Assembly (NCBI GenBank): GCA_019638595.1
Contig: JAHBTJ010000004.1
Span: forward strand, 1 to 64,000
DNA length: 64,000 bases
Reading direction: 5' to 3'
Source: Chitinophagaceae bacterium
Lineage (GTDB): Bacteria; Bacteroidota; Bacteroidia; Chitinophagales; Chitinophagaceae
The translations under genes were made by a program, and so were the position numbers. Below are positions 43,817 through 53,511 of this stretch, one piece after another (the stretch's first letter is position 1; each line of letters begins with the position of its first letter). The notes below the pieces were generated by a model. That model made no database searches. It was given only the letters and a program-made list of their open reading frames with translations, and was not told the origin of the DNA.

Positions 43817-45727
43817 ATGGCAAGGCAGTTGATATTATTTGTTTTTCTGCAGCATCTTTTTTTTGCGGTGTGGGCATATGAAGATGAATATGCGGTGAGC
43901 AGGGTTCCTGCTGCGTTGATAAAAAATGCAGATGTTATTAAGCGTTCGGAAGATCTGCGATTTGAAATTATTGACGGGAACAGATCCAGGTTATATCACA
44001 GGTATGCTTTAACTATTTTAAATGAAAATGGCGACCGGTATGCACGGGCCGTTGCATTTTACGATAAGTTCAGGGAGGTAAAAAGCATGGAGGGCACTTT
44101 GTATGCAGCCGATGGTAAAAAAATAAAAGGGCTCAAAAAAAGCGAGATAAGCGATTTTAGCGCCAATAGCTCTGTAAGCTCTGTAAGCGACGGGCGGGTT
44201 AAGCTGCATGAGTTCCATCACAAAACATATCCTTATACGGTAGAATATGAAACTGTTGTGCAATACAGCAGCACTTTTTATTTCCCGGCGTGGGACCCGG
44301 TTGATAATGAAAAGATTTCCGTTGTACGAAGCACTTTTATTGTTACTGCGCCCCAGGGATATCCTGTGCGGTACAAATCTTTCAATTATAAAAAAGATCC
44401 TCAAATAGAAAACGGCAAAGCAGGTACTATTTATAAATGGGAAGTATCGGATGTAGAGGCGATACAATTGGAATATGCGTACCCTGCATGGAGCAGGATA
44501 GCCCCTATGGTATATGTTGGGCCAACCAGGTTTGAAATTGATAAATACGCGGGAGATATGTCGACCTGGGAAGAATTTGGAAAATTCATTTATACATTAA
44601 ACCAGGGGCGGGATAAATTACCGGACGATATTAAGCAAAAGGTGCACCAGCTTACGGATGGGCTTACTGATCCAAAGGAAAAAATTGCAACGCTTTATAA
44701 GTATATGCAGGATAACACCCGGTATATCAGCATTCAGTTAGGGATTGGGGGATACCAGCCGTTTGACGCAGGTTATGTAGCCTCAAAAAAATATGGAGAT
44801 TGCAAGGCGTTGTCGAATTACATGTACGCTCTTTTAAAAGAGGCCGGCATCAGGTCGTGCTATACCTTGGTAAAAGCCGGCGCCGGTCGCAATTATTTTA
44901 TAGAGGACTTTGTGAGCAGCCAGTTTAACCACGCGTTTTTATGTGTGCCATTGCAAAAGGATACGGTTTGGCTGGAGTGTACCAGCCAGATAGATCCGGC
45001 AGGGTATCTTGGGGAATTTACGGATAACCGCCCGGTGCTGTTGATTGAAGAAACAGGAGGGAAATTAGTGAGGACCCCACGCTATACCAAAAAACAGAAT
45101 ATTCAGTCCAGAACCGCCGTAGGCAGGATAGAAGACAATGGACAACTGAATGTTACCATAAAAACCATATACGCTGCCCAGCAGCAGGACGATGTGTTCA
45201 GGATGATCAACGCCCTGTCAAAAGAAAAACAACTGGAGCACCTGAAAAAAAGTATTGACCTGCCGCACTACGATGTAGTAAAATTTGAATACACCGAAAA
45301 TAAAGCCGCTATTCCTACTATAAAGGAAGACCTGGAGCTGACCGCGCAAAACTTTGCCGGCATTACAGGAAAAAGACTTTTCATTGTTCCCAATATTACT
45401 TCCCGGTTCTATACAAAGCTAAAACCCGATGAAAACAGGAGGTATCCCGTTTCTTTAATTTCGGAGTATACTGAAACAGATACTACAGTCATTAACCTTC
45501 CCGGCGGTTACCAACCTGAATCGGTGCCCTTGCCGGTAAAACTGGAAACTAAATTTGGACGATACAGTTGTTCGGTAACGGTGGATGGCGATAAGATCAC
45601 TTACTACCGACGCCTGGAAAAGGATAGCGGCGAATACCCGGCTTCCGATTATGCCGAACTGGTAAAGTTCTACGAGCAGATCTATAAAGCAGACCGCAAC
45701 AGGGTGGTGCTGGTTAAAAAAGAGTAG
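43817..45727 (+). CDS. DUF3857/transglutaminase-domain protein with catalytic Cys
   Basis: A 636-residue secreted protein with a signal peptide (ARQLILFVFLQHLFFAVWA). The DUF3857 domain spans about 25-225. A transglutaminase-like domain follows with Cys329 in KKYGDCKALSNYMYALL and His372 in SQFNHAFLCV; the acidic third residue may be in VWLECTS. The C-terminal 200 residues form a beta-rich domain. It is 7 bp after its paralogue, so the two are co-transcribed. Substrates of these proteins are unknown. Confidence 0.87.
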   Translation: MARQLILFVFLQHLFFAVWAYEDEYAVSRVPAALIKNADVIKRSEDLRFEIIDGNRSRLYHRYALTILNENGDRYARAVAFYDKFREVKSMEGTLYAADGKKIKGLKKSEISDFSANSSVSSVSDGRVKLHEFHHKTYPYTVEYETVVQYSSTFYFPAWDPVDNEKISVVRSTFIVTAPQGYPVRYKSFNYKKDPQIENGKAGTIYKWEVSDVEAIQLEYAYPAWSRIAPMVYVGPTRFEIDKYAGDMSTWEEFGKFIYTLNQGRDKLPDDIKQKVHQLTDGLTDPKEKIATLYKYMQDNTRYISIQLGIGGYQPFDAGYVASKKYGDCKALSNYMYALLKEAGIRSCYTLVKAGAGRNYFIEDFVSSQFNHAFLCVPLQKDTVWLECTSQIDPAGYLGEFTDNRPVLLIEETGGKLVRTPRYTKKQNIQSRTAVGRIEDNGQLNVTIKTIYAAQQQDDVFRMINALSKEKQLEHLKKSIDLPHYDVVKFEYTENKAAIPTIKEDLELTAQNFAGITGKRLFIVPNITSRFYTKLKPDENRRYPVSLISEYTETDTTVINLPGGYQPESVPLPVKLETKFGRYSCSVTVDGDKITYYRRLEKDSGEYPASDYAELVKFYEQIYKADRNRVVLVKKE

Positions 45728-45771
45728 CCCTGTTTTTAATTTCTACATGGATAATCCAGTACAATTAAATG

Positions 45772-45795
45772 CCTGATCAGCGTCAGGTTTTTTTT
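45772..45795 (+). terminator. Rho-independent terminator after the DUF3857 pair
   Basis: The 5-bp arms CCTGA (45772-45776) and TCAGG (45783-45787) with a 6-nt loop are followed by eight T residues. Confidence 0.8.
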
Positions 45796-45873
45796 GTTAT
45801 TATGCCTTACCTTTAGCAGCCCTTAAAATTGGGGATAACGATTTATTTGTTTACAAAAAATTGCAAGCATAGT

Positions 45874-47202
45874 ATGAGCATTATAACAGGCAACAGGGAA
45901 TATTTTCCCGGCATAGGAAAAATTAAATATGAAGGTCAGCAGTCTGATAATCCGCTTGCGTATAAATGGTATGATGAGAACAGGGTTGTTGCAGGCAAGT
46001 CAATGAACGATCATTTCCGTTTTGCAGTGGCTTACTGGCATACTTTCTGCGGAACAGGCGCCGATCCTTTTGGACCTGGTACCAAAAAATTCCCCTGGGA
46101 TGAAAATACCAATGCCCTGCAAAGAGCAAAAGACAAAGCGGATGCGGCTTTTGAGTTTATTACCAAGCTGGGGGTTCCCTATTATTGCTTTCACGATATA
46201 GACCTGGTGGATGAGGGAAATTCTTTGGCTGAATATGAAAGCAGGCTAACAACCGTGGTAGATTACCTGCAGGAAAAGCAAAAAGCCAGCGGCGTAAAAT
46301 TGTTATGGGGTACGGCTAATGTATTTTCTAATCCCCGTTATATGAACGGGGCGTCTACCAATCCCGATTTCAACGCGGTGGCTTATGCCGGTGCGCAGGT
46401 TAAAAATGCGCTGGATGCCACTATTGCGCTCAATGGTGAAAACTATGTGTTCTGGGGTGGGAGAGAAGGGTACATGACCTTGTTGAATACCGATATGAAA
46501 CGTGAGCTGGATCATCTCGCGCAGTTCCTTACAATGGCCCGCGATTACGCCCGCGCTAATGGATTTAAAGGTACTTTCTTTATAGAACCCAAACCGTGTG
46601 AACCCACCAAACACCAGTACGATTACGATGCTGCAACTGTATTGGGCTTCCTGCGCTACTATGGTCTCGATAAAGATTTTAAATTAAACCTGGAAGTGAA
46701 CCACGCTACACTGGCGGGGCATACTTTCCAGCATGAGCTGCAGATAGCGGCCGACAATGGCATGTTGGGCAGCATGGACGCCAACAGGGGCGATTACCAG
46801 AACGGCTGGGATACAGACCAGTTCCCTGTGAACCTGAATGAGCTTGCGGAGTGCATGCTCATTATCCTGGAAGCGGGCGGTTTTGCCGGAGGAGGTGTAA
46901 ATTTCGATGCCAAAACACGGCGCAATTCTACCGACCTCGAAGATATTTTCCATGCGCATATAGGGGGTATGGACGCGTTTGCCAGGGCGCTTGTAATTGC
47001 CGATAATATTCTTCAAAAATCTCCCTATAAAAAATTCCGGAGGGAGCGTTACGCTTCTTTTGATACCGGGAAAGGACAGGAGTTTGAAACCGGTAAGCTG
47101 AAGCTGGAAGATCTCAGGAATTATGCCGCAGATAATGGAGAGCCCAGGCAGCTCAGCGGAAAGCAGGAATGGCTGGAAAATATTATTAACCAGTATATCT
47201 GA
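45874..47202 (+). CDS. xylA: Xylose isomerase
   Basis: A 442-residue enzyme that converts D-xylose to D-xylulose. The start is ATG 45874 ([20 protein letters not shown]); an in-frame upstream extension lacks homology. Hallmarks are the catalytic His in [39 protein letters not shown] and [20 protein letters not shown], the metal-site region. This is the long, class II-type enzyme common in Bacteroidota. No xylulokinase or xylose transporter is adjacent; the ara operon is 10 kb downstream. It could share a carbon source with that pathway. Confidence 0.96.
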   Translation: MSIITGNREYFPGIGKIKYEGQQSDNPLAYKWYDENRVVAGKSMNDHFRFAVAYWHTFCGTGADPFGPGTKKFPWDENTNALQRAKDKADAAFEFITKLGVPYYCFHDIDLVDEGNSLAEYESRLTTVVDYLQEKQKASGVKLLWGTANVFSNPRYMNGASTNPDFNAVAYAGAQVKNALDATIALNGENYVFWGGREGYMTLLNTDMKRELDHLAQFLTMARDYARANGFKGTFFIEPKPCEPTKHQYDYDAATVLGFLRYYGLDKDFKLNLEVNHATLAGHTFQHELQIAADNGMLGSMDANRGDYQNGWDTDQFPVNLNELAECMLIILEAGGFAGGGVNFDAKTRRNSTDLEDIFHAHIGGMDAFARALVIADNILQKSPYKKFRRERYASFDTGKGQEFETGKLKLEDLRNYAADNGEPRQLSGKQEWLENIINQYI

Positions 47203-47282
47203 ATTAACTAAACGCAAAATCATCTTTTTGACGTAGGTTTGCCCGCTTTTTAAATCTACGTTATAAAACTGAACTATATACC

Positions 47283-48473
47283 ATGAAACTTTCTTCAAGA
47301 TTACAGAAGTTCAATGAGCCTGAAACCTTAAAAATGGCCAAGCTGGGTCGTGAATTAAGGGCCAAAGGAATAGATGTAATTGATCTTAGCCTGGGTGAGC
47401 CTGATTTTGATACACCCGATCATGTAAAAGAAGCGGCTAAAGTGGCGATTGATAAAAATTTCAGTCACTATACACCCGTAGCCGGGTATGCGGATCTTCG
47501 TGAAGCTATATGCACCAAGCTGAAACGCGATAATAATCTGGATTATAAACCTGAAAATGTATTAGCGTCTACAGGCGCCAAGCAAAGCCTCGCCAACCTT
47601 ATACTGGCAATAGTGGATGTAGGCGATGAGGTGATCATTCCTACGCCTTATTGGGTTACCTATTCAGAGCTGGTAAGGCTGGCAGACGGAAAACCTGTTT
47701 TCATCCAGTCAACCATTGAAAGTAAATACAAGATAACGCCGGTGCAACTGGAAGCGGCTATTACGCCGAAAACAAAGCTGTTCATGTTTTCTTCGCCCTG
47801 TAATCCTTCGGGGTCGGTATATACAAAACAGGAGTTGGAAGGCCTGGCGAATGTTTTCCGTAAGCATCCCGATGTACTGATCATTTCCGATGAAATATAT
47901 GAATACATCAATTACAACGCAAAGCACGAAAGCATTGCACAGTTTGATGATATCAGGGATCGTGTAATTATTGTAAATGGTTTGAGCAAGGGTTTTGCTA
48001 TGACCGGATGGCGCCTCGGTTATATTGCTGCTGATCCTGTTATTGTAAAAGCCTGCGAAAAGCTGCAGGGACAATTGACCAGCGCTACCTGCTCTATTAC
48101 ACAACGTGCGGCTATTGACGCTTTAACCGGCGATCTTGCTCCATCTCATGAAATGCTGAAAGCATTTACAGACCGCCGTAAGCGTATACTTGAGCTGTTG
48201 AAAGAGATACCGGGTATTGAATGCGCGGAGCCCGACGGCGCGTTTTATGTGTTCCCTAAAGTAAATGCTTATTTTGGTAAGAAGGATGGTGATACGGTAA
48301 TAGCCAATGCCGATGATTTGTGCATGTATCTTTTGAATACTGCTCATGTATCAACCGTAACAGGCACCGCGTTTGGCGAACCTACCTGTATCCGTATGTC
48401 GTTTGCCAACAGCATGGCCAATATTGAAAAAGCTGCGGAGCGCATTAAAAAAGCGCTGGCTGCTTTAAAATAA
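47283..48473 (+). CDS. Aspartate-type PLP-dependent aminotransferase (class I)
   Basis: A 396-residue fold type I aminotransferase. The opening LKMAKLGRELRAKGIDVIDL, SLGEPDFDTPDHVKEAA, the pyridoxal Lys in NGLSKGFAMTGWRLGYIAA, the phosphate and substrate loops (SSPCNPSGSVYTKQELEGLA) and the Arg in PTCIRMSFANS are all conserved. It most resembles aspartate aminotransferases of the AspC/AspB type. A terminator follows. Confidence 0.92.
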   Translation: MKLSSRLQKFNEPETLKMAKLGRELRAKGIDVIDLSLGEPDFDTPDHVKEAAKVAIDKNFSHYTPVAGYADLREAICTKLKRDNNLDYKPENVLASTGAKQSLANLILAIVDVGDEVIIPTPYWVTYSELVRLADGKPVFIQSTIESKYKITPVQLEAAITPKTKLFMFSSPCNPSGSVYTKQELEGLANVFRKHPDVLIISDEIYEYINYNAKHESIAQFDDIRDRVIIVNGLSKGFAMTGWRLGYIAADPVIVKACEKLQGQLTSATCSITQRAAIDALTGDLAPSHEMLKAFTDRRKRILELLKEIPGIECAEPDGAFYVFPKVNAYFGKKDGDTVIANADDLCMYLLNTAHVSTVTGTAFGEPTCIRMSFANSMANIEKAAERIKKALAALK

Positions 48474-48517
48474 CCCCACTGTTATTATAAAATCCATTTC
48501 ATTTGTACAGCCATTAC

Positions 48518-48545
48518 AAAGCCCCTGATTGACGGGGCTTTTTTA
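48518..48545 (+). terminator. Rho-independent terminator after the aminotransferase gene
   Basis: Arms AAAGCCCC (48518-48525) and GGGGCTTT (48534-48541), with an 8-nt loop, end in a T-run. Confidence 0.88.
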
Positions 48546-48550
48546 TGGGG

Positions 48551-48760
48551 GCTAATGGCTGTGAGCTATGGGCAGTGAGCTTTCAGCTTTCAAACCCTGT
48601 AACAAAGGTGTAAGGTATAAGCTGTAAGGTTGGTTACCTGCAACTTGTAACCCGAAACCATAAACAACAAACAACAAACCATAAACCCTGCAACCTGCAA
48701 CTTGTAAACCCGTTTATAACAGCCATCAAATCTCAAATTCCCTGTAACCTGTAACTCCTG
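48551..48760. repeat. Phrase-like low-complexity intergenic repeat, copy 2
   Basis: This lies in the gene-free gap 48474-48837. The words AGCTATGGGCAGTGAGCTTT, AACCATAAACAACAAACAAC, CTGCAACCTGCAACTTGTAA and CAGCCATCAAATCTC recur from copy 1. 48719-48738 is identical to 11171-11190. No coding frame fits. Confidence 0.72.
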
Positions 48761-48837
48761 ATTACTTTGTTTGAAAGGTGAAGAAGTGCTACCTTAGAAA
48801 TTGTACAAATTCTGTCACCCATTTATCAATTCTGTTT

Positions 48838-51324
48838 ATGAAGAAAACCTGTTTTATTACCGCGATCGTTATGGGAGTGCTTGTTTCAGGAATACATGCC
48901 CAGGACACCCTGTATTTTAAAGAAGGTTTGATGGCTAACGGAATACACAAGTACGGAAGGGAAGCATTGTATACCGACCTGCTTGTATACCAGATGTACA
49001 ATGGAGCCTTACAACGCCCGGCGGATGGAAATGTGTTAGGCCGGAATAATGACGGGGAAGAAATAAAATGGATGTCGGTTGCAGCCGACTCATTGAACAG
49101 GTTCCGTTTGCCGCGTTCCGCTATGGGCGCCATGCGAAGGGGTGGCGGCATGTTCTCCAACAGCAGTTACTTATACGTTACTTATACTTCCGACAAAGAA
49201 AAAAATGCGCTGTTGAATACAAAAGGAAGCAGTACGGTATATGTAAATGGGGAATCTCATACAGGTGATCCCTACGCATCGGGCTGGTTGTATATACCCG
49301 TTAAGCTTAAAAAAGGATTGAATGAGTTTTATATCCGCTCCGGTTTTGGAACATCCGCCGCGTTGATCTTTCCCGCCAAAAAAATTTCATTGAACACAGA
49401 AGATCCAACGTTGCCCGTATTGGTATTGAAGGGTGACAATGCAGATGCAAAGGGTGCTGTAGTAGTGATCAACAGCACTGAAAAGCCATTGCCGGGATTG
49501 ACTGTTCAATCGGTATTGTCTGGAAAAACACTTACCACTCCTGTACCGGTTATTCCGGCTATGAGCAGCAGGAAAATAACTTTTTCGTTTGATGGAACAG
49601 GCGTTACTGAAAAAGGTAAGTATGATATCAGCTTATCGCTGCTGAAAGGAAGCTCGTTGCTGGATGAACAAAAAGCAGGTATTGAAGTGGTATCTCCCGG
49701 GCAATCGTATAGCAATACCTTCGTCAGCGATATGGACGGAAGCCTCCAGTATTATGGAGTCACTCCTCAATCATCTGCCGACAGATCCAATGCCGCGTTG
49801 TTCCTTTCTGTGCATGGCGCCGGTGTAGAAGCCATTGGGCAGGCAAGGGCGTATAAGCCTAAAGACTGGGGGACATTGGTAGCGGCTACCAACCGCCGTC
49901 CAAGAGGATTCAACTGGGAAGACTGGGGCAGGCTGGACGCGCTGGAAGTATTGACTATCGCGAAAAATAAATTTAAGCCCGATCCGCAAAAAATATATCT
50001 CACCGGGCACTCCATGGGCGGGCACGGTACCTGGTACCTGGGCGCCACTTATCCCGATCGGTGGGCGGCTATCGCTCCCTGTGCGGGGTATCCTACCTTA
50101 AAGGAATATGGTTCGCACGATGGAAAAATTCCGGATAGCACATCATCTATTGCTGAACAGATGTTGTTGAGGGCGGGTAATCAAAGCGATGTGGTGAAGC
50201 TTGCGGAAAATTACAGACCGTTGGGCGTTTATATTTTTCATGGCGATTCAGACAGAGTAGTATCTGTAAACTACGCGCGCCAGATGCGTAAAGTGCTGGC
50301 TGATTTCCACCCGGATTTTGCATACAATGAATACCCGGGAGGCAGCCACTGGTTCGGCGATCATAGTGTTGACTGGGAACCGCTGTTCGGCTTCTTTAAG
50401 TCGCACACAATTTTGCCCGATAGCGCCGTAAGCAATATTGATTTTAAAACATCCAGCCCGGGTATCTCCTCCACCTTTCGCTGGGCAACCATTTACCAGC
50501 AGGAATATCCCCTGCAATTCAGCCGTATACAGTTAGGCCGCAACCGGGCAAACAACAGCATTTCGGGTAAAACAAACAATGTAGCCATGCTCCGGCTGGC
50601 GTTAACTTCGTTTAGTCCGGGCGCTATAGTAACAATTACCTTAGATAGCCTGGATGCGGTCAGCTATACCATTAAAACCGCTAATGACAGCATATACCTG
50701 GCAAAAGAAAACAGCCGGTGGAAGGTTGTTACCGTACCCGGCCCGGAACAAAAAGGGCCGCACCGGTATGGTACTTTTAAAGGAGCATTTAATCACCGGA
50801 TGGTATTCGTGTATGGCACCAAAGGCAGCAAAGCGGAAAATGAGTGGGCGTTCAACAAGGCGCGTTACGATGCTGAAACCTGGTACTATCGTGGCAATGG
50901 GGCGGTAGATGTGATAACGGATAAGGAATACGTAACCGGCAAATATGCGGGAAGGGGAGTGGCACTATACGGCAATGCGCAAACGAACAGTGCATGGACG
51001 ATGCTTTTAAATGACGCGCCTGTGCAGGTACAGCGAAACAGTATACAGGTAGGCGGCAGAACATTTACCGGAGACGATATGGGCGCTTATTTTGTTTGGC
51101 CGCTTAAAAATTCGCCCCACGCTTCGGTGGCGGTTATTACCGGTACGGGATTAAAAGGAATGAATGCAGCCAATGCCAATCAATATTTTGCCGGCGGCTC
51201 CGGCTTTCCTGATTACATGGTATTCAGGCTGGATATGCTGCGCGGTGGAAGCGATGCCATTGAAGCCGCGGGCTTTTTTAATAATGAATGGAAATTGGAG
51301 GAAAAGAACGGTTTTATTAAGTAA
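48838..51324 (+). CDS. Large secreted alpha/beta-hydrolase (esterase/peptidase-like)
   Basis: An 828-residue protein from ATG 48838, with a signal peptide (KKTCFITAIVMGVLVSGIHA); an upstream in-frame start at 48778 would precede it. A beta-rich N-terminal half is followed by a prolyl-oligopeptidase-like catalytic core: LFLSVHGAGVEAIG, a GHSMGGHGTWYLGATYPDRW nucleophile elbow, Asp in IFHGDSDRVVSV and His in PGGSHWFGDHS. The C-terminal part is another beta-rich region. It is probably exported; the substrate is unknown, and feruloyl-esterase- or acetylxylan-esterase-like roles are possible. Its end overlaps the convergent ABC gene by 8 bp. Confidence 0.83.
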   Translation: MKKTCFITAIVMGVLVSGIHAQDTLYFKEGLMANGIHKYGREALYTDLLVYQMYNGALQRPADGNVLGRNNDGEEIKWMSVAADSLNRFRLPRSAMGAMRRGGGMFSNSSYLYVTYTSDKEKNALLNTKGSSTVYVNGESHTGDPYASGWLYIPVKLKKGLNEFYIRSGFGTSAALIFPAKKISLNTEDPTLPVLVLKGDNADAKGAVVVINSTEKPLPGLTVQSVLSGKTLTTPVPVIPAMSSRKITFSFDGTGVTEKGKYDISLSLLKGSSLLDEQKAGIEVVSPGQSYSNTFVSDMDGSLQYYGVTPQSSADRSNAALFLSVHGAGVEAIGQARAYKPKDWGTLVAATNRRPRGFNWEDWGRLDALEVLTIAKNKFKPDPQKIYLTGHSMGGHGTWYLGATYPDRWAAIAPCAGYPTLKEYGSHDGKIPDSTSSIAEQMLLRAGNQSDVVKLAENYRPLGVYIFHGDSDRVVSVNYARQMRKVLADFHPDFAYNEYPGGSHWFGDHSVDWEPLFGFFKSHTILPDSAVSNIDFKTSSPGISSTFRWATIYQQEYPLQFSRIQLGRNRANNSISGKTNNVAMLRLALTSFSPGAIVTITLDSLDAVSYTIKTANDSIYLAKENSRWKVVTVPGPEQKGPHRYGTFKGAFNHRMVFVYGTKGSKAENEWAFNKARYDAETWYYRGNGAVDVITDKEYVTGKYAGRGVALYGNAQTNSAWTMLLNDAPVQVQRNSIQVGGRTFTGDDMGAYFVWPLKNSPHASVAVITGTGLKGMNAANANQYFAGGSGFPDYMVFRLDMLRGGSDAIEAAGFFNNEWKLEEKNGFIK

Positions 51325-52792
51325 TAGACCCCTGTTCAATTATTCCCTCTCCGTTTTCTATACGCAGGAACCGTGTTACGCACAACGGGATCTCATTCCT
51401 GTAATGGCTTACATACAGCAACGTGGTATCGAACAACCCGCATATATCGTCAATGAGTAAACGGAACTGCTCCACATGCTCCGCGTCCAGCCCCTGGCAG
51501 GGTTCATCCAGTATCAGTAACGGAGGATTTTTTACAAGCGCCCTGCCGAGCAAAACCAGCCGTTGCTCCCCGGCAGATAAGGTAGATAAGGCCTTGTGCT
51601 GTATGGCTTCAATGCGCAGTATTTTGATCCATTGCAGTACAATAGCATGCTGCTCATCATTTAATTTCCTGAACAAGCCTATGGAATCAAACAGCCCCGA
51701 AGCGATCGTTTCAAAACAACTGGCTGTATAATCAAAATATAAATGCATTTCAGGAGATACATACCCAATTTTCTTTTTGATATCCCAAATGCTTTCTCCG
51801 CTGCCTCTTCGTTTATCAAACAGGTAAATTTCGTTGGCATAGGCTTTGGCATTGTCGCCTGTTAATAAGCTTAACAGGGTAGATTTGCCGGCTCCATTGG
51901 GGCCCGATATGCTCCAGTGCTCGCCTTTTTTTACGTTCCAGTTAATATTCTTCAATACCTGCTTGTTGCCGTAATGAACATTTACATTACGCATGCGTAC
52001 CGCGTAATCAAAAAAGGCATGTTCATTCCTGTTAAGCGATGCCAGCATGGATGGATTGATCCTGAATATTACCTTACCGGGCAGTGCCGACGGGTTAAAG
52101 GCATTCCTGGTAACCGCCTTTATGAGCTTCCCGTTTTCCAGCACGGCTACGTGCGTAACCGCATCCGGTATTTCTTTGGGAGAAGTAATAATTATTATTT
52201 GTATGCCGCTTTGCGCCAGCATGCTGATGATGCTGTTCAGCATTTTCCGTCCTTCCGTATCAAGCCCCGTAAAAGGGTTATCCAGTATCATCAGCTCAGG
52301 TTCCTGTAAAATTGCTTTTGCGATCTGGAGCCTTTTGTTTTCACCGTTCGAAAGCTGGATGAGTGGCTTTTCCAGTAAAGATTCTATATGAACCATCCCG
52401 GGAACCTGTGCAGGGATGATGCCGGAAGCAAGCCTGCTGTGATAACGATCCAGCCCCAGCGCCTGCGAAACAGTAACCGCATCTTCGGAATCGGAAGAGT
52501 TATAGCGTTGCTGATAATAAAAGTCTGATGTATTCGACAGGTTTTTAAACCGGTGCTGCTGGTGAATAACCACTGTACGCACCCTGGATTTTTCGTTCGT
52601 GGGGAAAGTCATATTACCCCCAAAAAAATGGCGCCCTGCAATGGTGTTCGCCAGTGTTGTTTTACCACTGCCCGATATGCCTGTAATTGCCCAGCATTCA
52701 TTTGGGTGTATGGTGAGCGAAATATTATCTAAAACAAGTTTACCGTTCAGTTTAACCGTAAGCTGCTCAAGTGCTAAAAAAGGTAAAGCCAT
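51317..52792 (-). CDS. Double-ATPase ABC protein (ModF-like)
   Basis: A 491-residue protein with two nucleotide-binding domains and no membrane segments. Domain 1 has Walker A GISGSGKTT, signature LSNGENKRLQIAKAI and Walker B LMILDNPFTGLD, where Asn replaces the catalytic Glu. Domain 2 has GPNGAGKSTLLSLL, signature LSAGEQRLVLLGRAL and a standard LLILDEPCQGLD. This is the ModF/PhrA layout; ModF is associated with molybdate genes but has no proven transport role, and no mod genes are here. The start codon lies inside a perfect 10-bp hairpin. Confidence 0.85.
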   Translation of the reverse strand: MALPFLALEQLTVKLNGKLVLDNISLTIHPNECWAITGISGSGKTTLANTIAGRHFFGGNMTFPTNEKSRVRTVVIHQQHRFKNLSNTSDFYYQQRYNSSDSEDAVTVSQALGLDRYHSRLASGIIPAQVPGMVHIESLLEKPLIQLSNGENKRLQIAKAILQEPELMILDNPFTGLDTEGRKMLNSIISMLAQSGIQIIIITSPKEIPDAVTHVAVLENGKLIKAVTRNAFNPSALPGKVIFRINPSMLASLNRNEHAFFDYAVRMRNVNVHYGNKQVLKNINWNVKKGEHWSISGPNGAGKSTLLSLLTGDNAKAYANEIYLFDKRRGSGESIWDIKKKIGYVSPEMHLYFDYTASCFETIASGLFDSIGLFRKLNDEQHAIVLQWIKILRIEAIQHKALSTLSAGEQRLVLLGRALVKNPPLLILDEPCQGLDAEHVEQFRLLIDDICGLFDTTLLYVSHYRNEIPLCVTRFLRIENGEGIIEQGSIT

Positions 52793-52814
52793 TGTATTGT
52801 CTTTTACAATGGCT
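52787..52814 (-). promoter_or_regulatory. Perfect hairpin enclosing the ABC ATPase start codon
   Basis: The mRNA-sense arms AGCCATTGTA and TACAATGGCT are perfect complements around an 8-nt loop. The start ATG (52790-52792) lies in the 3' arm, so initiation would be blocked when the stem forms. No T-run follows. Confidence 0.6.
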
Positions 52815-52845
52815 CAAGTTATCATTTTGTTCAGAATTCGGGGAG

Positions 52846-53115
52846 TTAATCTTCGTCTTCATAGTAGGCATCTTCATTGTTATAATAAGAAGATTCCCAT
52901 TCCTTCACCGCTTTGTCATCCAACAACTCAAGGATATCAAAAACCTGGTCAGATTTTCTTTTCCAGTCTGTAGTTTCTGTTTCCCCATACTTTGCAACAA
53001 ACACGCAATGATCAGATTCCATTAACACTCTGATCAGTGAAACCGGTGATCCTTCCTTTTCCTGAATAAGATAATAACATCCTTTTTCCAACAACGCATA
53101 CGAATACATAGTCAT
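52846..53115 (-). CDS. Small acidic hypothetical protein
   Basis: An 89-residue soluble protein (MTMYSYALLEKGCYYLIQEK, then SPVSLIRVLMESDHCVFVAK) with an acidic, tyrosine-rich tail (SSYYNNEDAYYEDED). The N-terminal part looks like a small beta-sheet domain. It is 53 bp upstream of the ABC gene on the same strand and may be co-transcribed. No family is recognised. Confidence 0.6.
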   Translation of the reverse strand: MTMYSYALLEKGCYYLIQEKEGSPVSLIRVLMESDHCVFVAKYGETETTDWKRKSDQVFDILELLDDKAVKEWESSYYNNEDAYYEDED

Positions 53116-53511
53116 ACAATTTTAAATCTGATCAAATACAGACTTAATGGGTTAGTTAGTATGAATAATTTAATGAGGTTGAAGTACCAGAGAACTAATG
53201 GGATAATAGATTTGGATTCTTTAAACAGGTAGTAAGTGCCAGCAGCCGACAATACAAATTTAATGGAATTATTACACAAATACAGGGAGCGGGCAAAGCT
53301 TATCCCAAATTTTAGGAAAATCTTATTTTATGGTTGCTAATAACATTATTATATATAATTTAATTTTAAAATATAATAAAAATTTTACAGGTTCTCTGCC
53401 GGCCGGCTTCCTATCGGGGGTTGAACGTATTTGTACATAAAAACGCCTGTTTATAAAATGAAAACCGCAATTTTGCGGCTTTATAGATTTTGTTATTTGT
53501 AAAGCAGTATT
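53116..53511. other. Gene-free interval upstream of the HAD phosphatase
   Basis: This is a 396-bp stretch between divergent genes. It holds a very AT-rich run (53331-53390) and a small hairpin, CCGCAA-TT-TTGCGG (53465-53478), 33 bp before the next start. No coding frame or complete promoter match is convincing. Confidence 0.5.
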
